Below are positions 32,175 to 39,950 of a stretch of 64,000 nucleotides of DNA, in pieces. The DNA comes from Ferrimonas sediminum (lineage in GTDB: Bacteria > Pseudomonadota > Gammaproteobacteria > Enterobacterales > Shewanellaceae). The first letter of the stretch is position 1, and every line of letters begins with the position of its first letter. Both the position numbers and the translations under genes were made by a program. Below the pieces are notes generated by a model. It saw only the letters and a list, made by a program, of their open reading frames with translations. It did no database searches and had not been told where the DNA came from. The DNA is taken from positions 124,001 through 188,000 of the forward strand of contig NZ_FNEM01000001.1 of NCBI RefSeq assembly GCF_900100175.1, read 5' to 3'.

Positions 32175-33806
32175 ATGGAACGCGAATCAATGGAATTTGA
32201 CGTGGTCGTTGTCGGCGCCGGCCCTGCCGGGCTTGCCAGTGCGATCCGCCTGAAACAACTCAATGCCGACCTGAACCTCTGTGTGGTCGAGAAGGGCGCT
32301 GAGGTCGGGGCCCACATTCTGTCCGGTGCGGTGTTTGAACCCCGGGCCCTGGATGAACTGCTGCCCGACTGGCAGGCTCTGGGGGCTCCGCTGAATACGC
32401 CGGTTACCGGCGATGACATCTACCTGCTCAAGGCAGACTCTGCCAAGCACTTCCCCAATGCCCTGGTGCCTAAAACCATGCACAACCACGGCAACTACAT
32501 CACCAGTATCGGTAATCTGTGCCGCTGGCTGGCGGAGCAGGCCGAAGCACTGGGGGTGGAGATCTATCCGGGTTTTGCTGCATCTGAGCTGATCATCGAG
32601 CAGGGCGTGGTCAAAGGGATCACCACCGGTGACATGGGGGTGGGCGCCGATGGCGAGCACAAAGACAGCTACATGCCGGGGATGGAACTGCGGGGCAAAT
32701 ACACCCTGTTGTCGGAAGGGTGTCGAGGCCATCTGGGCAAGCAGGTGATCAGCCAGTACCGGCTGAGTCAGGGTGCCGATCCCCAGCATTATGGCATCGG
32801 TTTTAAGGAGATCTGGAAGGTACCTGCCGACCAGCACCGTCCTGGCCAGGTGGTGCACACCGCCGGTTGGCCGCTGGATGGCGAGGGCAGCGGCGGTGGT
32901 TATCTCTATCACGCCGATAACCATGAGGTGTGGGTGGGGCTGATCATTGATCTGAACTACAGCAACCCCCACCTGTCGCCGTTTGACGAGTTTCAGCGCT
33001 ACAAGACCCATGGCGTAATTGCTCAACACCTGCAGGGCGGAGAGCGGGTTGCCTATGGCGCCAGGGCCATCACCAAGGGGGGGCTCAATGCCCTGCCGAA
33101 ACAGCATTTCCCTGGTGGACTGTTGCTGGGGTGTGACGCCGGTACCCTGAACTTCGCCAAAATCAAGGGCACCCATACCGCCATGAAGTCGGGCATGGTG
33201 GCCGCCGAGGTGCTGGCCGGGGTGCTGACCGACTCCCACGCCGGTGGCGATGATCTGGCGCAGTACGCCGAGGCCGTTCAGCAATCCTGGCTCTATGATG
33301 AGCTGTATCGAGCCCGTAACTTTGGGCCGGCCATGCACAAGTTCGGCTCGCTGGCGGGCGGGGCATTCAACTATCTGGATCAGAACTGGTTCGGCGGTAA
33401 GCTGCCGTTTACTCTGCATGACACCAGTGACGATTACGACGGCATGCAGCCGTTGTCCCAGGCCAGGGTGATTGAGTATCCCAAGCCGGATGGCAAACTC
33501 AGTTTTGATCGGCTCAGTTCGGTGTATCTGTCCAACACCTTCCACGAAGAGGATCAGCCCTGCCACCTGAAACTGGCGGACGCCAGCATTCCCATTAAGG
33601 TGAATCTGGCCCGTTACGGTGAGCCAGCGCAGCGTTACTGCCCTGCCGGCGTGTACGAGGTGGTCTCGGAAGGGGGAGAGGATCAGTTTGTCATCAATGG
33701 CCAGAACTGCATCCATTGTAAAACCTGTGACATCAAGGACCCCAGTCAGAACATCACCTGGGTCGTTCCGGAGGGCGGCTCAGGTCCCAACTACCCGAAT
33801 ATGTAA
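32175..33806 (+). CDS. Electron transfer flavoprotein-ubiquinone oxidoreductase
   Basis: A 543-residue membrane-associated flavoprotein with an iron-sulfur cluster that passes electrons from ETF (fatty-acid and amino-acid oxidation) to quinone. FAD-binding VVGAGPAGLASAIRLKQ at residues 10-27; ubiquinone/FAD domain segments HILSGAVFEPRALDELLP, YALGARAITKGGLNALPK-like and LGCDAGTLNFAKIKGTHTAMKSG; near the C-terminus, the 4Fe-4S site CIHCKTCDIKDPSQN plus the earlier Cys in RYCPAGVY. AAGGAATAAC precedes the start. A terminator follows. Confidence 0.96.
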   Translation: MERESMEFDVVVVGAGPAGLASAIRLKQLNADLNLCVVEKGAEVGAHILSGAVFEPRALDELLPDWQALGAPLNTPVTGDDIYLLKADSAKHFPNALVPKTMHNHGNYITSIGNLCRWLAEQAEALGVEIYPGFAASELIIEQGVVKGITTGDMGVGADGEHKDSYMPGMELRGKYTLLSEGCRGHLGKQVISQYRLSQGADPQHYGIGFKEIWKVPADQHRPGQVVHTAGWPLDGEGSGGGYLYHADNHEVWVGLIIDLNYSNPHLSPFDEFQRYKTHGVIAQHLQGGERVAYGARAITKGGLNALPKQHFPGGLLLGCDAGTLNFAKIKGTHTAMKSGMVAAEVLAGVLTDSHAGGDDLAQYAEAVQQSWLYDELYRARNFGPAMHKFGSLAGGAFNYLDQNWFGGKLPFTLHDTSDDYDGMQPLSQARVIEYPKPDGKLSFDRLSSVYLSNTFHEEDQPCHLKLADASIPIKVNLARYGEPAQRYCPAGVYEVVSEGGEDQFVINGQNCIHCKTCDIKDPSQNITWVVPEGGSGPNYPNM

Positions 33807-33823
33807 CCGGCCCTGTTCGGTTT

Positions 33824-33845
33824 CAAGCCCGCTTCGGCGGGCTTG
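33824..33845. terminator. Terminator hairpin between ETF-QO and GGDEF genes
   Basis: A 9-bp stem CAAGCCCGC / GCGGGCTTG with a TTCG loop; short T-rich tail on the plus strand and GAAAC on the other. Serves the convergent pair. Confidence 0.75.
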
Positions 33846-33850
33846 TTGTT

Positions 33851-34891
33851 TCAGGCGATTACATAGCGGTTGCGCCCTTCAAGTTTTGCCTGGTTCAGGG
33901 CTTTTCCCGCTTGCTCTACCAGAGCGTCGGCGCCCTGCCCCGGAGTCCACTGGGCCACGCCGGCGCTGAGGGTGATGGTGTTGCTGATGGGGGAGTGGTT
34001 GTGAGCCACTGCGGCTTCTGCCACCTCGGTGCGCAGTTGTCTGAGCAGACGTTCGGCGCCGCCTTTATCGGTGGCGGGCAACAAAATGGCGAACTCTTCT
34101 CCGCCGTAGCGGGCAATGACGTCTGTCTGTCGGCGGCTGCAGTGCACCATCAGCTTGGCCAGGCCTTTCAGGCAGCGGTCGCCGGCCTTATGGCCATAAT
34201 GGTCGTTGTAGCTGCGGAAGTAATCCACATCCAGCATTACCAGGGTCAGAGGGTTATGGGTACGGCGATTTTCTGCCACCAGTTGTCGAAGGCGCTGGTC
34301 AAAGCGGTTGCGGTTGGTGATGCCGGTGAGCCCATCCTGATCCGACTTTTGATTCATCAGTTGTTGCAGCTTGCGATAGCGTTCTTGCTGGCGCCGGCTG
34401 AGGTGGCTCCAGCGCCACAGGGTGTGCTGCACCTGCTGGGCCACCACCATGCTGATGGCCAGCAGGGTCAGGGCATACCAGGGGAAGGGGGATGTAGTGG
34501 TCAGGGCGTTCACCAGTGGCAGCAGCAGTGGCGTCAACAGTGCCATAATCGCCACAGGCCGGGTGTACAGGGTGATGGCACTGGTGAGAATGATCACGGC
34601 ATCGGTGAGGATCAGGGTAGTGAGGTTGCCAGTGCCGATGCTCACTTGATGCAGGGCGATGAACGCCCCGGCGGCCAGCGTTTGCACCGGCAGTTGCCAG
34701 CCGGGGCCCCTTAGGGTGGCCAGTGGCTTTGCCAGCAGAGCCGATAAGCCCAGAAGAATCAGCATTGGCACCCAGCTCATCAGCTCACCGGAAGGGGGGT
34801 GCAGCAGCGCATTAACCGCTACCAGCAGCAGCAGCAAGCCGATTAGCCGCTGATAGCCGTGACGGGCGATCCTCCGAAGGTGAAATGCCAT
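33851..34891 (-). CDS. Membrane-bound diguanylate cyclase (GGDEF)
   Basis: A 346-residue protein. The N-terminal half has about five to six hydrophobic helices (GLLLLLVAVNALL, WVPMLILLGLSALLA, AVIILTSAITLY, IMALLTPLLLPLV, YALTLLAISMVV). A short helix then leads to a complete GGDEF domain: DGLTGITNRNRF, VMLDVDYFRSYNDHYGHKAGD, RYGGEEFAILLP. A RxxD inhibition site (RQTD) stands five residues before GGEEF, so it should make cyclic di-GMP with product feedback. The signal sensed by the membrane part is unknown. It lies 4 bases after the PfkB kinase gene, probably in one transcript. Confidence 0.92.
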   Translation of the reverse strand: MAFHLRRIARHGYQRLIGLLLLLVAVNALLHPPSGELMSWVPMLILLGLSALLAKPLATLRGPGWQLPVQTLAAGAFIALHQVSIGTGNLTTLILTDAVIILTSAITLYTRPVAIMALLTPLLLPLVNALTTTSPFPWYALTLLAISMVVAQQVQHTLWRWSHLSRRQQERYRKLQQLMNQKSDQDGLTGITNRNRFDQRLRQLVAENRRTHNPLTLVMLDVDYFRSYNDHYGHKAGDRCLKGLAKLMVHCSRRQTDVIARYGGEEFAILLPATDKGGAERLLRQLRTEVAEAAVAHNHSPISNTITLSAGVAQWTPGQGADALVEQAGKALNQAKLEGRNRYVIA

Positions 34892-34895
34892 AAGC

Positions 34896-35744
34896 TCATC
34901 CTTGAGTGTGTTTGAGGAAACTCCTTAGCTTTTCGGAAGGGATAGAGCTGGCACTCTGAAGGGCAAAGGAAGCCCAACGGGCGCCCTGCTCCATGGCGTG
35001 CTGCAGATCCTGTTGCCTCAGCAGGCCGTCGATAAGTCCAGCTGCGTAGGCATCACCGGCCCCTGTGGTGTCCACCACCTCAGTCGCCATCGCTGCCACC
35101 GAAAAACTGCCATCTTGAGTATAGGCGATGGCACCGTTTTCGCCCTGGGTGACGATAAAGGCCTGTAAACTGCCACCGGCGATCTGCTGGCCAAATTGCC
35201 AGGGATCCTCGATGTGATGTTGCCCCAGGTCGTCCACCGAGGTGATCAGGTAGTGGCAGGGGCGGCGGCTGAGATCCTTGGGTAACTGGGCAATGACGGT
35301 AGCCTGTTGCAGCGCCGATTGCATCAGCTGGGGCAGACCTTCGGCGGTCAGGTTGACGTACAGAGCGTCCATCGGCTGATGGCTGAGGCTGGCGGGCAGC
35401 AGCAGTCGTGGCCGGTTCGGGCGTAAAATGGTGCGCTCGCCATCCGGTTCCATCAATAGCTGCAATGCCTGGGTCGGGCCAGGATGGCGGTGTACCTGCT
35501 GGCAGTCCAGTCCCAGTTGTTCGGCTTGTTGAAGCAGCCAGTCACCGAGATCATCTGAGCCGACCTGGCTTAGCAGGGCGACCTGATGGCCGGCCCAGGC
35601 CAGGGCGGTACCGGTGTTGGCAGCGCCGCCGCCAATCCGTTTACCCAGGTCTTCATAATGAATTCTGGCGCCGGTGGTCAAGGGACGGCTCAGTCGCAGA
35701 ATGTGATCGCAGTTGAGGTTGGCGATGGTCAGTATTCGGGCCAT
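34896..35744 (-). CDS. PfkB-family carbohydrate kinase
   Basis: A 282-residue ribokinase-like enzyme from ATG 35744 (a TTG at 35786 is in frame without support). N-terminal ILTIANLNCDHILRL and IGGGAANTGTALAWAG form the sugar-binding part; the C-terminal catalytic signature EVVDTTGAGDAYAAGLI carries the base aspartate and anion hole. The sugar is not known. It precedes the diguanylate cyclase gene on the same strand. Confidence 0.9.
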   Translation of the reverse strand: MARILTIANLNCDHILRLSRPLTTGARIHYEDLGKRIGGGAANTGTALAWAGHQVALLSQVGSDDLGDWLLQQAEQLGLDCQQVHRHPGPTQALQLLMEPDGERTILRPNRPRLLLPASLSHQPMDALYVNLTAEGLPQLMQSALQQATVIAQLPKDLSRRPCHYLITSVDDLGQHHIEDPWQFGQQIAGGSLQAFIVTQGENGAIAYTQDGSFSVAAMATEVVDTTGAGDAYAAGLIDGLLRQQDLQHAMEQGARWASFALQSASSIPSEKLRSFLKHTQG

Positions 35745-35819
35745 GAGTGAGTTACTGTCGGCAAATGTTGACCCCGAGTATATCAACGACCCGGACAGGT
35801 TGCGCTAGTGCCAGGATCA

Positions 35820-35846
35820 ACAAAGGGCGATGAAGTCGCCCTTTGT
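35820..35846. terminator. Hairpin between the HemN-like gene and PfkB gene
   Basis: An 11-bp stem ACAAAGGGCGA / TCGCCCTTTGT around TGAAG, just past the radical SAM stop. The T tail is poor, so a terminator role is only likely. Confidence 0.55.
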
Positions 35847-35867
35847 CTGCTGCGGCAATGGCCCGGT

Positions 35868-37202
35868 TTACATGTCACCGGCCTTCAGTGGCCGCCGCAG
35901 TTCGGCACGGACGTTGTCCATACCGGCGTAGAAGTTCTTCATCATCAGCACGCCCATCATCAGGCCGTTCGGGGTGGCTTGCAGCTTATCCGGGTCGCTG
36001 GGATCCTGAATCAGTCCGCCGGTGGCTTTCATAAAGGCCATCTCCTTGGTCAGCCCGCCCCACAGGCTTTTACCAAAGTTGTCCTTGAAGTAGGACTTGG
36101 ACAGGCGGCCTCCGAACAGGTTCAGCAGGAAGCGGTACTGCATGACGGCTTTCTCGTTGTAGTACTTGGAGGACTCCACCCCCATCTTGCCGGCGGCGAT
36201 CTTCTCCTGGTACTTGCGCAGCGAGAAGCTGTTCACGTACAGGGTGTCGTGCAGGAAACTGAAGCTGCCTGAGCCGACGCCCAGATAGTCGTCGTAGTTG
36301 ACCACGTACTCGTCGAAGCTCTGATCTGCTTTCTTGCCAAAGGACCAGGCGGTCATCTGGTCGTAGTGGCCGTTGAGGGTGTTGAGGATCAGCTCGTAGT
36401 CGCGGGCGATGTCCTGATCGTTGTTGGCCAGGGTCCCCTTGGCACTCTTGCGGGTCTGGTGGGTGACCATCAGCGGATAGGTGGTGATCTGGGTCGGTGC
36501 CAGCCGCACCAGAGTCTCCATGTCCTTGCGAATCACATCCTGGGTCTGACCGGCGAAGCCAAAGATCATATCCACGCTGAGGATGGGAAAGTTCTCTTTG
36601 GCCCGGGCCAGTTTTTCGTAGATCACTTCCGGCTCGCCGAACTTCTCCAGCCGATCGGTTCTGGCCAGAATATCCCGATCAAAGCTTTGTACCCCCACAG
36701 AAAGACGGTCCACCAAACCGTGCAGTTGGGTGAACTCCATAGAGGTCAGGTGCAGAGGATCCGACTCACAGGAGACCTGCTTGATGGAGGGGAACAGCTT
36801 GCGGGCGTGCTCAATGGTTTTGGCTAATTCATCAACTAGTACCGTGGTGGTACCGCCACCGATGTACAGCTCCTCGAAGTCGTATCCCAGCGCCTTAGCC
36901 ATGTCCATCTCGGCGCGCAGGGAGTGGAAGTAGGCCCGGGCCTTGTCTTCCTTAAACAGGAAACGGTGGAAGGTACAGAAGCTGCACAGGGTATGGCAGA
37001 ACGGTACATGGGCATACAGCATGTATTTGCGTCCCGGCATGGGGGCCGGCATGGTGTCGCACGCCTGGGTATCGAGACACAGGTGCCGCTCGGTGTAGTA
37101 CTCCATCACCCGCTCCAGACTGTTTAGCATCCAGGTAGGGGTGGTGATCTTGGCCGTTTCTCGAATAGCGGCGTTGTTTAGGGCACGTTCTGCGAGCGAC
37201 AT
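35868..37202 (-). CDS. HemN-like radical SAM protein
   Basis: A 444-residue protein of the coproporphyrinogen III oxidase-like family, clearly different from the true hemN at 10 kb. The cluster motif is CHTLCSFC (near residue 69), the SAM-binding GGGTTTVLVDEL and the segments RLSVGVQSFDRDIL and DMIFGFAGQT are conserved, but the CGC extension (CxxxCxxCxC) of bona fide HemN is replaced by CTFHRF. Such relatives include heme-utilization enzymes (HutW/ChuW) and heme chaperones (HemW), so the reaction is open. Upstream is a 306-base divergent region. Confidence 0.85.
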   Translation of the reverse strand: MSLAERALNNAAIRETAKITTPTWMLNSLERVMEYYTERHLCLDTQACDTMPAPMPGRKYMLYAHVPFCHTLCSFCTFHRFLFKEDKARAYFHSLRAEMDMAKALGYDFEELYIGGGTTTVLVDELAKTIEHARKLFPSIKQVSCESDPLHLTSMEFTQLHGLVDRLSVGVQSFDRDILARTDRLEKFGEPEVIYEKLARAKENFPILSVDMIFGFAGQTQDVIRKDMETLVRLAPTQITTYPLMVTHQTRKSAKGTLANNDQDIARDYELILNTLNGHYDQMTAWSFGKKADQSFDEYVVNYDDYLGVGSGSFSFLHDTLYVNSFSLRKYQEKIAAGKMGVESSKYYNEKAVMQYRFLLNLFGGRLSKSYFKDNFGKSLWGGLTKEMAFMKATGGLIQDPSDPDKLQATPNGLMMGVLMMKNFYAGMDNVRAELRRPLKAGDM

Positions 37203-37509
37203 CGTGGACTCTCTGGCTTCAAGGAATTAACCGCAGTCTAGTGTACCCGGGCAATGGCAATCTGTGAGCGGTTTCCGAAACTTTGTACCGTTAAGATAAA
37301 AATGGTCAGATCTGTGATCCATTTGGCTTCACTTTGTGGTCAGCGCTGTGATGGTGAGCAGGGTTTTGCTGTGGCAAACCACACAAAACATAGGGTTAAA
37401 GCTGTATCTGTAGCCTGTCATGTCGAAATGCTTACAGGATTTTCATCCAGGGAAGGCCTGTCGGCGTCTAAGATTGAGAGAGCAGATCAGTGGTTGCGGA
37501 GGTCCAAGG
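37203..37509. other. Divergent region HemN-like gene / winged-helix regulator
   Basis: About 306 bases without a gene. It holds the promoters of both divergent genes and the perfect palindrome TGTGGCAAACCACA at 37370-37383, which could be an operator. No standard CRP or FNR site was seen. Confidence 0.45.
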
Positions 37510-38151
37510 ATGGACGAACGAGTGTTGGTGAGCGGTGACTACGCCTTTTGGGTTCGTCAGGCCTGCGTCCTCGGGCCGGATCGGCGACGTTATCGACTCA
37601 GCCCCAAAGCGGCATTGCTGCTGGAATACTTTCTGACCCACCCCAACCAGGCGCTCTCCCATCAATCTCTGCTGCATCATGGCTGGCCTGGTCGGGTGGT
37701 CAGTGATTCGGCATTGCGGCGGGTGGTGGCGGACATTCGTCGTGCCTTCGATGACGATTATCGGGCGCCGTTGTATTTGAAGACCTGCCAGACCCAGGGT
37801 TACCAATGGTTGCAACTGCCCCATGAGGAGTACCATGCCCCTTTGGGCCGCGACCGGGGGCGGTGGCGGTTGGCGCTGGGTGCGGTGACGGTGGCCATGG
37901 TGTCGGCCGCGGCGCTGTGGAGCCTGGAGCTGGATGAGTCGGGTCAGTCCGTTGGCTCTGGTGGTCGTGGGGCTAGGGCTGGCTTGGTGCCCAAGGCAGT
38001 GGACAACGGTTATTGGTTACCGGGACAGTGGCGGCAGCAGGTTGAGGCCGAGTACAGCTATCGAATCGATACGCCGCTGCGCTCTGGTGAGTGCATCGAT
38101 GGCCGGGTGGCTCCCAATTCGGTGGTTATTCCGCTGCGTCACCGGTTTTGA
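37510..38151 (+). CDS. ToxR/CadC-type membrane-anchored winged-helix regulator
   Basis: A 213-residue protein from ATG 37510 (GGAGG 8 bases upstream). Residues 1-105 form an OmpR-type winged-helix DNA-binding domain (LSPKAALLLEYFLTHP, ALSHQSLLHHGW, SDSALRRVVADIRRAF, TQGYQW). One transmembrane helix follows at about 119-139 (RLALGAVTVAMVSAAALWSL), leaving some 70 residues outside the membrane. This is the ToxR/CadC layout, with signal sensing in the periplasm and DNA binding in the cytosol. The C-terminus runs up against the fdhC-like fossil, so the original 3' end may have been lost. The target genes are not known. Confidence 0.78.
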   Translation: MDERVLVSGDYAFWVRQACVLGPDRRRYRLSPKAALLLEYFLTHPNQALSHQSLLHHGWPGRVVSDSALRRVVADIRRAFDDDYRAPLYLKTCQTQGYQWLQLPHEEYHAPLGRDRGRWRLALGAVTVAMVSAAALWSLELDESGQSVGSGGRGARAGLVPKAVDNGYWLPGQWRQQVEAEYSYRIDTPLRSGECIDGRVAPNSVVIPLRHRF

Positions 38152-38154
38152 CCA

Positions 38155-38258
38155 TTTCTTGTCGACCGGTAACTCTTTGTACTTCAGGGTGCCGTTGGCG
38201 TTGATCTCGTCAAACCGGAAGGCGTTGCGGGTGCGGTTAAGCACCACCGGCTCGCTGT
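38155..38258 (-). pseudogene. Fragment of a second formate dehydrogenase cytochrome b (fdhC) gene
   Basis: In one minus-strand frame this stretch encodes FRFDEINANGTLKYKE, nearly the same as the last residues of fdhC (LWFDEIKANGTLKYKED). At DNA level 38175-38216 matches 38328-38369 in 40 of 42 bases. The frame has no start of its own and the rest of the gene is missing. It lies just after the fdh terminator. The likely cause is a lost tandem fdh operon; some Shewanella relatives carry two copies (recalled). Confidence 0.7.
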
Positions 38259-38261
38259 CAT

Positions 38262-38290
38262 AAAAAAGCCCCGACCGGAGTTGGGGCTTA
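38262..38290 (-). terminator. Terminator of the fdh operon
   Basis: Stem AAGCCCC / GGGGCTT with a 10-base loop and a run of T on the minus strand, 30 bases past the fdhC stop. Confidence 0.82.
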
Positions 38291-38319
38291 TTCGAGTTCA
38301 GAGTTCTGAAGTGAAGAGG

Positions 38320-39303
38320 TTAGTCTTCTTTGTACTTCAGGGTGCCGTTGGCTTTGATCTCGTCGAACCACAGGTTGTGGTGCTGCTTGGCCCAGTTCTC
38401 ATCACAGTAACCGGACACCATGCAGTCCATGCCACCTTCGGACATGACGGTCGCCATGAAGATGTGAACGATGGAGAAGGCGCAGAGGACGATCGCCGAC
38501 AGGCCGTGGGCGATGATCGCCAGCAGGCTCAGGGTACGGCTTGGCTCAACATACTGAGGGAACATCAGCACCACACCGGAGATGGAGATCACCAGGCCGA
38601 ACAGGGCGAAGGCCCAGAACCACAGTTTCTCACCGGCGTTGGCAAAGCCCGCATCCGGGTGCTTACCCTTAAACGGACCAAAGTTGATGTAACCGCCCAC
38701 CACCATAAACCAGGCGATGTCGTACTTGGCCGGAATCTGGTTCTTGGCCCACAGCAGGGTCATCAGCAACCAGCCCGCCATGAACGGGAAGGCCATGTAG
38801 TCGTGAACCGGCTTGGCAACGGCCATCATGGAGGCGAAGGCCGCCTGACCCAGGATAGGCTCAACGAAGAACTTACCGGCAATCAGCATCAGACCGGTGA
38901 GGATCAGCAGAATGCAGGGGATGGCGCCCAGCCAGTGGATCGCCACATCGCGCTTGGACCAGCGGTGTACCATCTTGCCGGAAAAGCCGCCATGCAGTTT
39001 GGAGATGCCATTGACCATGATAAACAGCACGAAGATGGCGATCATGCCGAACAGCGCCGCCATCAGGCCCGGGGCCATCAGGACATTGCGCAGCGGAATG
39101 ATGCGTTCGTCGTAGACGTTGATCGGCTGGTTATGGAACTCACTCTGGGAAGTGGTGTAACCGGTCGCGCCCTCTTTCATCGCTTGCCACAGAACTTCCG
39201 ACTGACTGGCGGTGGCGGCGGCGGTGTCCGCCGTTTCTGCCATGGCCAGCCCGGGAAGCATGACGGCAACCATCAGCAACAGGGCTTTGATCATTTGTTT
39301 CAT
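38320..39303 (-). CDS. fdhC: Formate dehydrogenase cytochrome b subunit
   Basis: A 327-residue membrane subunit that takes electrons from FdhAB to quinone (FdnI-like). The start at 39303 is set by CGGAG 8 bases upstream. It opens with a signal peptide (KALLLMVAVMLPGLAMA) and a periplasmic segment, then four main helices with heme-ligand histidines (HRWSKRDVAIHWLGAIP, PVHDYMAFPFMAGW, LLAIIAHGLSAIVLCAFSIVHIF). The N-terminal extension is longer than in E. coli FdnI (217 residues). Last gene of the operon. Confidence 0.93.
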   Translation of the reverse strand: MKQMIKALLLMVAVMLPGLAMAETADTAAATASQSEVLWQAMKEGATGYTTSQSEFHNQPINVYDERIIPLRNVLMAPGLMAALFGMIAIFVLFIMVNGISKLHGGFSGKMVHRWSKRDVAIHWLGAIPCILLILTGLMLIAGKFFVEPILGQAAFASMMAVAKPVHDYMAFPFMAGWLLMTLLWAKNQIPAKYDIAWFMVVGGYINFGPFKGKHPDAGFANAGEKLWFWAFALFGLVISISGVVLMFPQYVEPSRTLSLLAIIAHGLSAIVLCAFSIVHIFMATVMSEGGMDCMVSGYCDENWAKQHHNLWFDEIKANGTLKYKED

Positions 39304-39321
39304 TTCAGTGCTCCGAAAAGC

Positions 39322-39343
39322 GCGGGAAGCCTGGGCTTCCCGC
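39322..39343 (-). promoter_or_regulatory. Intercistronic hairpin between fdhB and fdhC
   Basis: A perfect 10-bp stem (GCGGGAAGCC / GGCTTCCCGC) fills the 47-base gap between fdhB and fdhC. No T tract follows. It is likely an mRNA stability or processing element that tunes the subunit ratio (inference). Confidence 0.5.
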
Positions 39344-39350
39344 CATTTCA

Positions 39351-39926
39351 TTACTTGTTCCAGGTGCCACGCTTCATGCCACGTTCGGCAACACGCTGAC
39401 GGTAGATGTCGGACACAACGGCCGCATCACCGGCCAGCAGGGCCTTGGTGGAGCACATTTCGGCGCACATGGGCAGTTTGCCTTCGGACAGACGGTTGGC
39501 ACCGTACAGTTCCTGCTCTTTGGCAGAGCCCGCTTCGGTGTCTGGACCACCGGCGCAGAAGGTGCACTTGTCCATCTTGCCCTTGGAGCCGAATACGGCC
39601 TTTTTCGGGAACTGGGGCGCACCAAATGGGCAGGCGTACAGGCAGTAACCACAACCGATGCAACGCTCTTTGTCGTGCAGTACGATGCCGTCTTCGGTCT
39701 TGGTGAACACGTTCACCGGGCAGACCGCCATGCACGGTGCGTCGGCACAGTGCATGCAGGCTACGGACAGAGACGCTTCGTCACGTTGACCGTCGTTGAT
39801 GGTTACTACGCGACGACGGGTAATGCCCCATTCCAGCGCGTTGTCGTTTTCGTTCTTACAAGCGGTGACACAGCCGTTACATTCGATGCAGCGCTTGGTG
39901 TCACACATAAACTTCATAGTTGCCAT
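39351..39926 (-). CDS. fdhB: Formate dehydrogenase iron-sulfur subunit
   Basis: A 191-residue electron-transfer subunit with four [4Fe-4S]-type cysteine groups: CIECNGCVTACK, CMHCADAPCMAVCP, CIGCGYCLYACP and CTFC...CAEMCS. It links FdhA to the cytochrome b subunit. AGGAGA precedes ATG 39926. There is no separate signal, so it is expected to be exported with FdhA through Tat. Confidence 0.95.
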   Translation of the reverse strand: MATMKFMCDTKRCIECNGCVTACKNENDNALEWGITRRRVVTINDGQRDEASLSVACMHCADAPCMAVCPVNVFTKTEDGIVLHDKERCIGCGYCLYACPFGAPQFPKKAVFGSKGKMDKCTFCAGGPDTEAGSAKEQELYGANRLSEGKLPMCAEMCSTKALLAGDAAVVSDIYRQRVAERGMKRGTWNK

Positions 39927-39950
39927 AGTGGCTATCTCCTACCCTAAACC

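Noticed and set aside
32187-33716. 509-residue frame antisense to the ETF-QO gene
   Set aside because: It is a codon-bias shadow of a high-GC gene; the sense frame has full family motifs and the antisense frame none.
37934-38263. Alternative plus-strand frame of 109 residues overlapping the winged-helix gene
   Set aside because: It lacks a ribosome site and runs through the transmembrane and tail coding part in another phase, without motifs.
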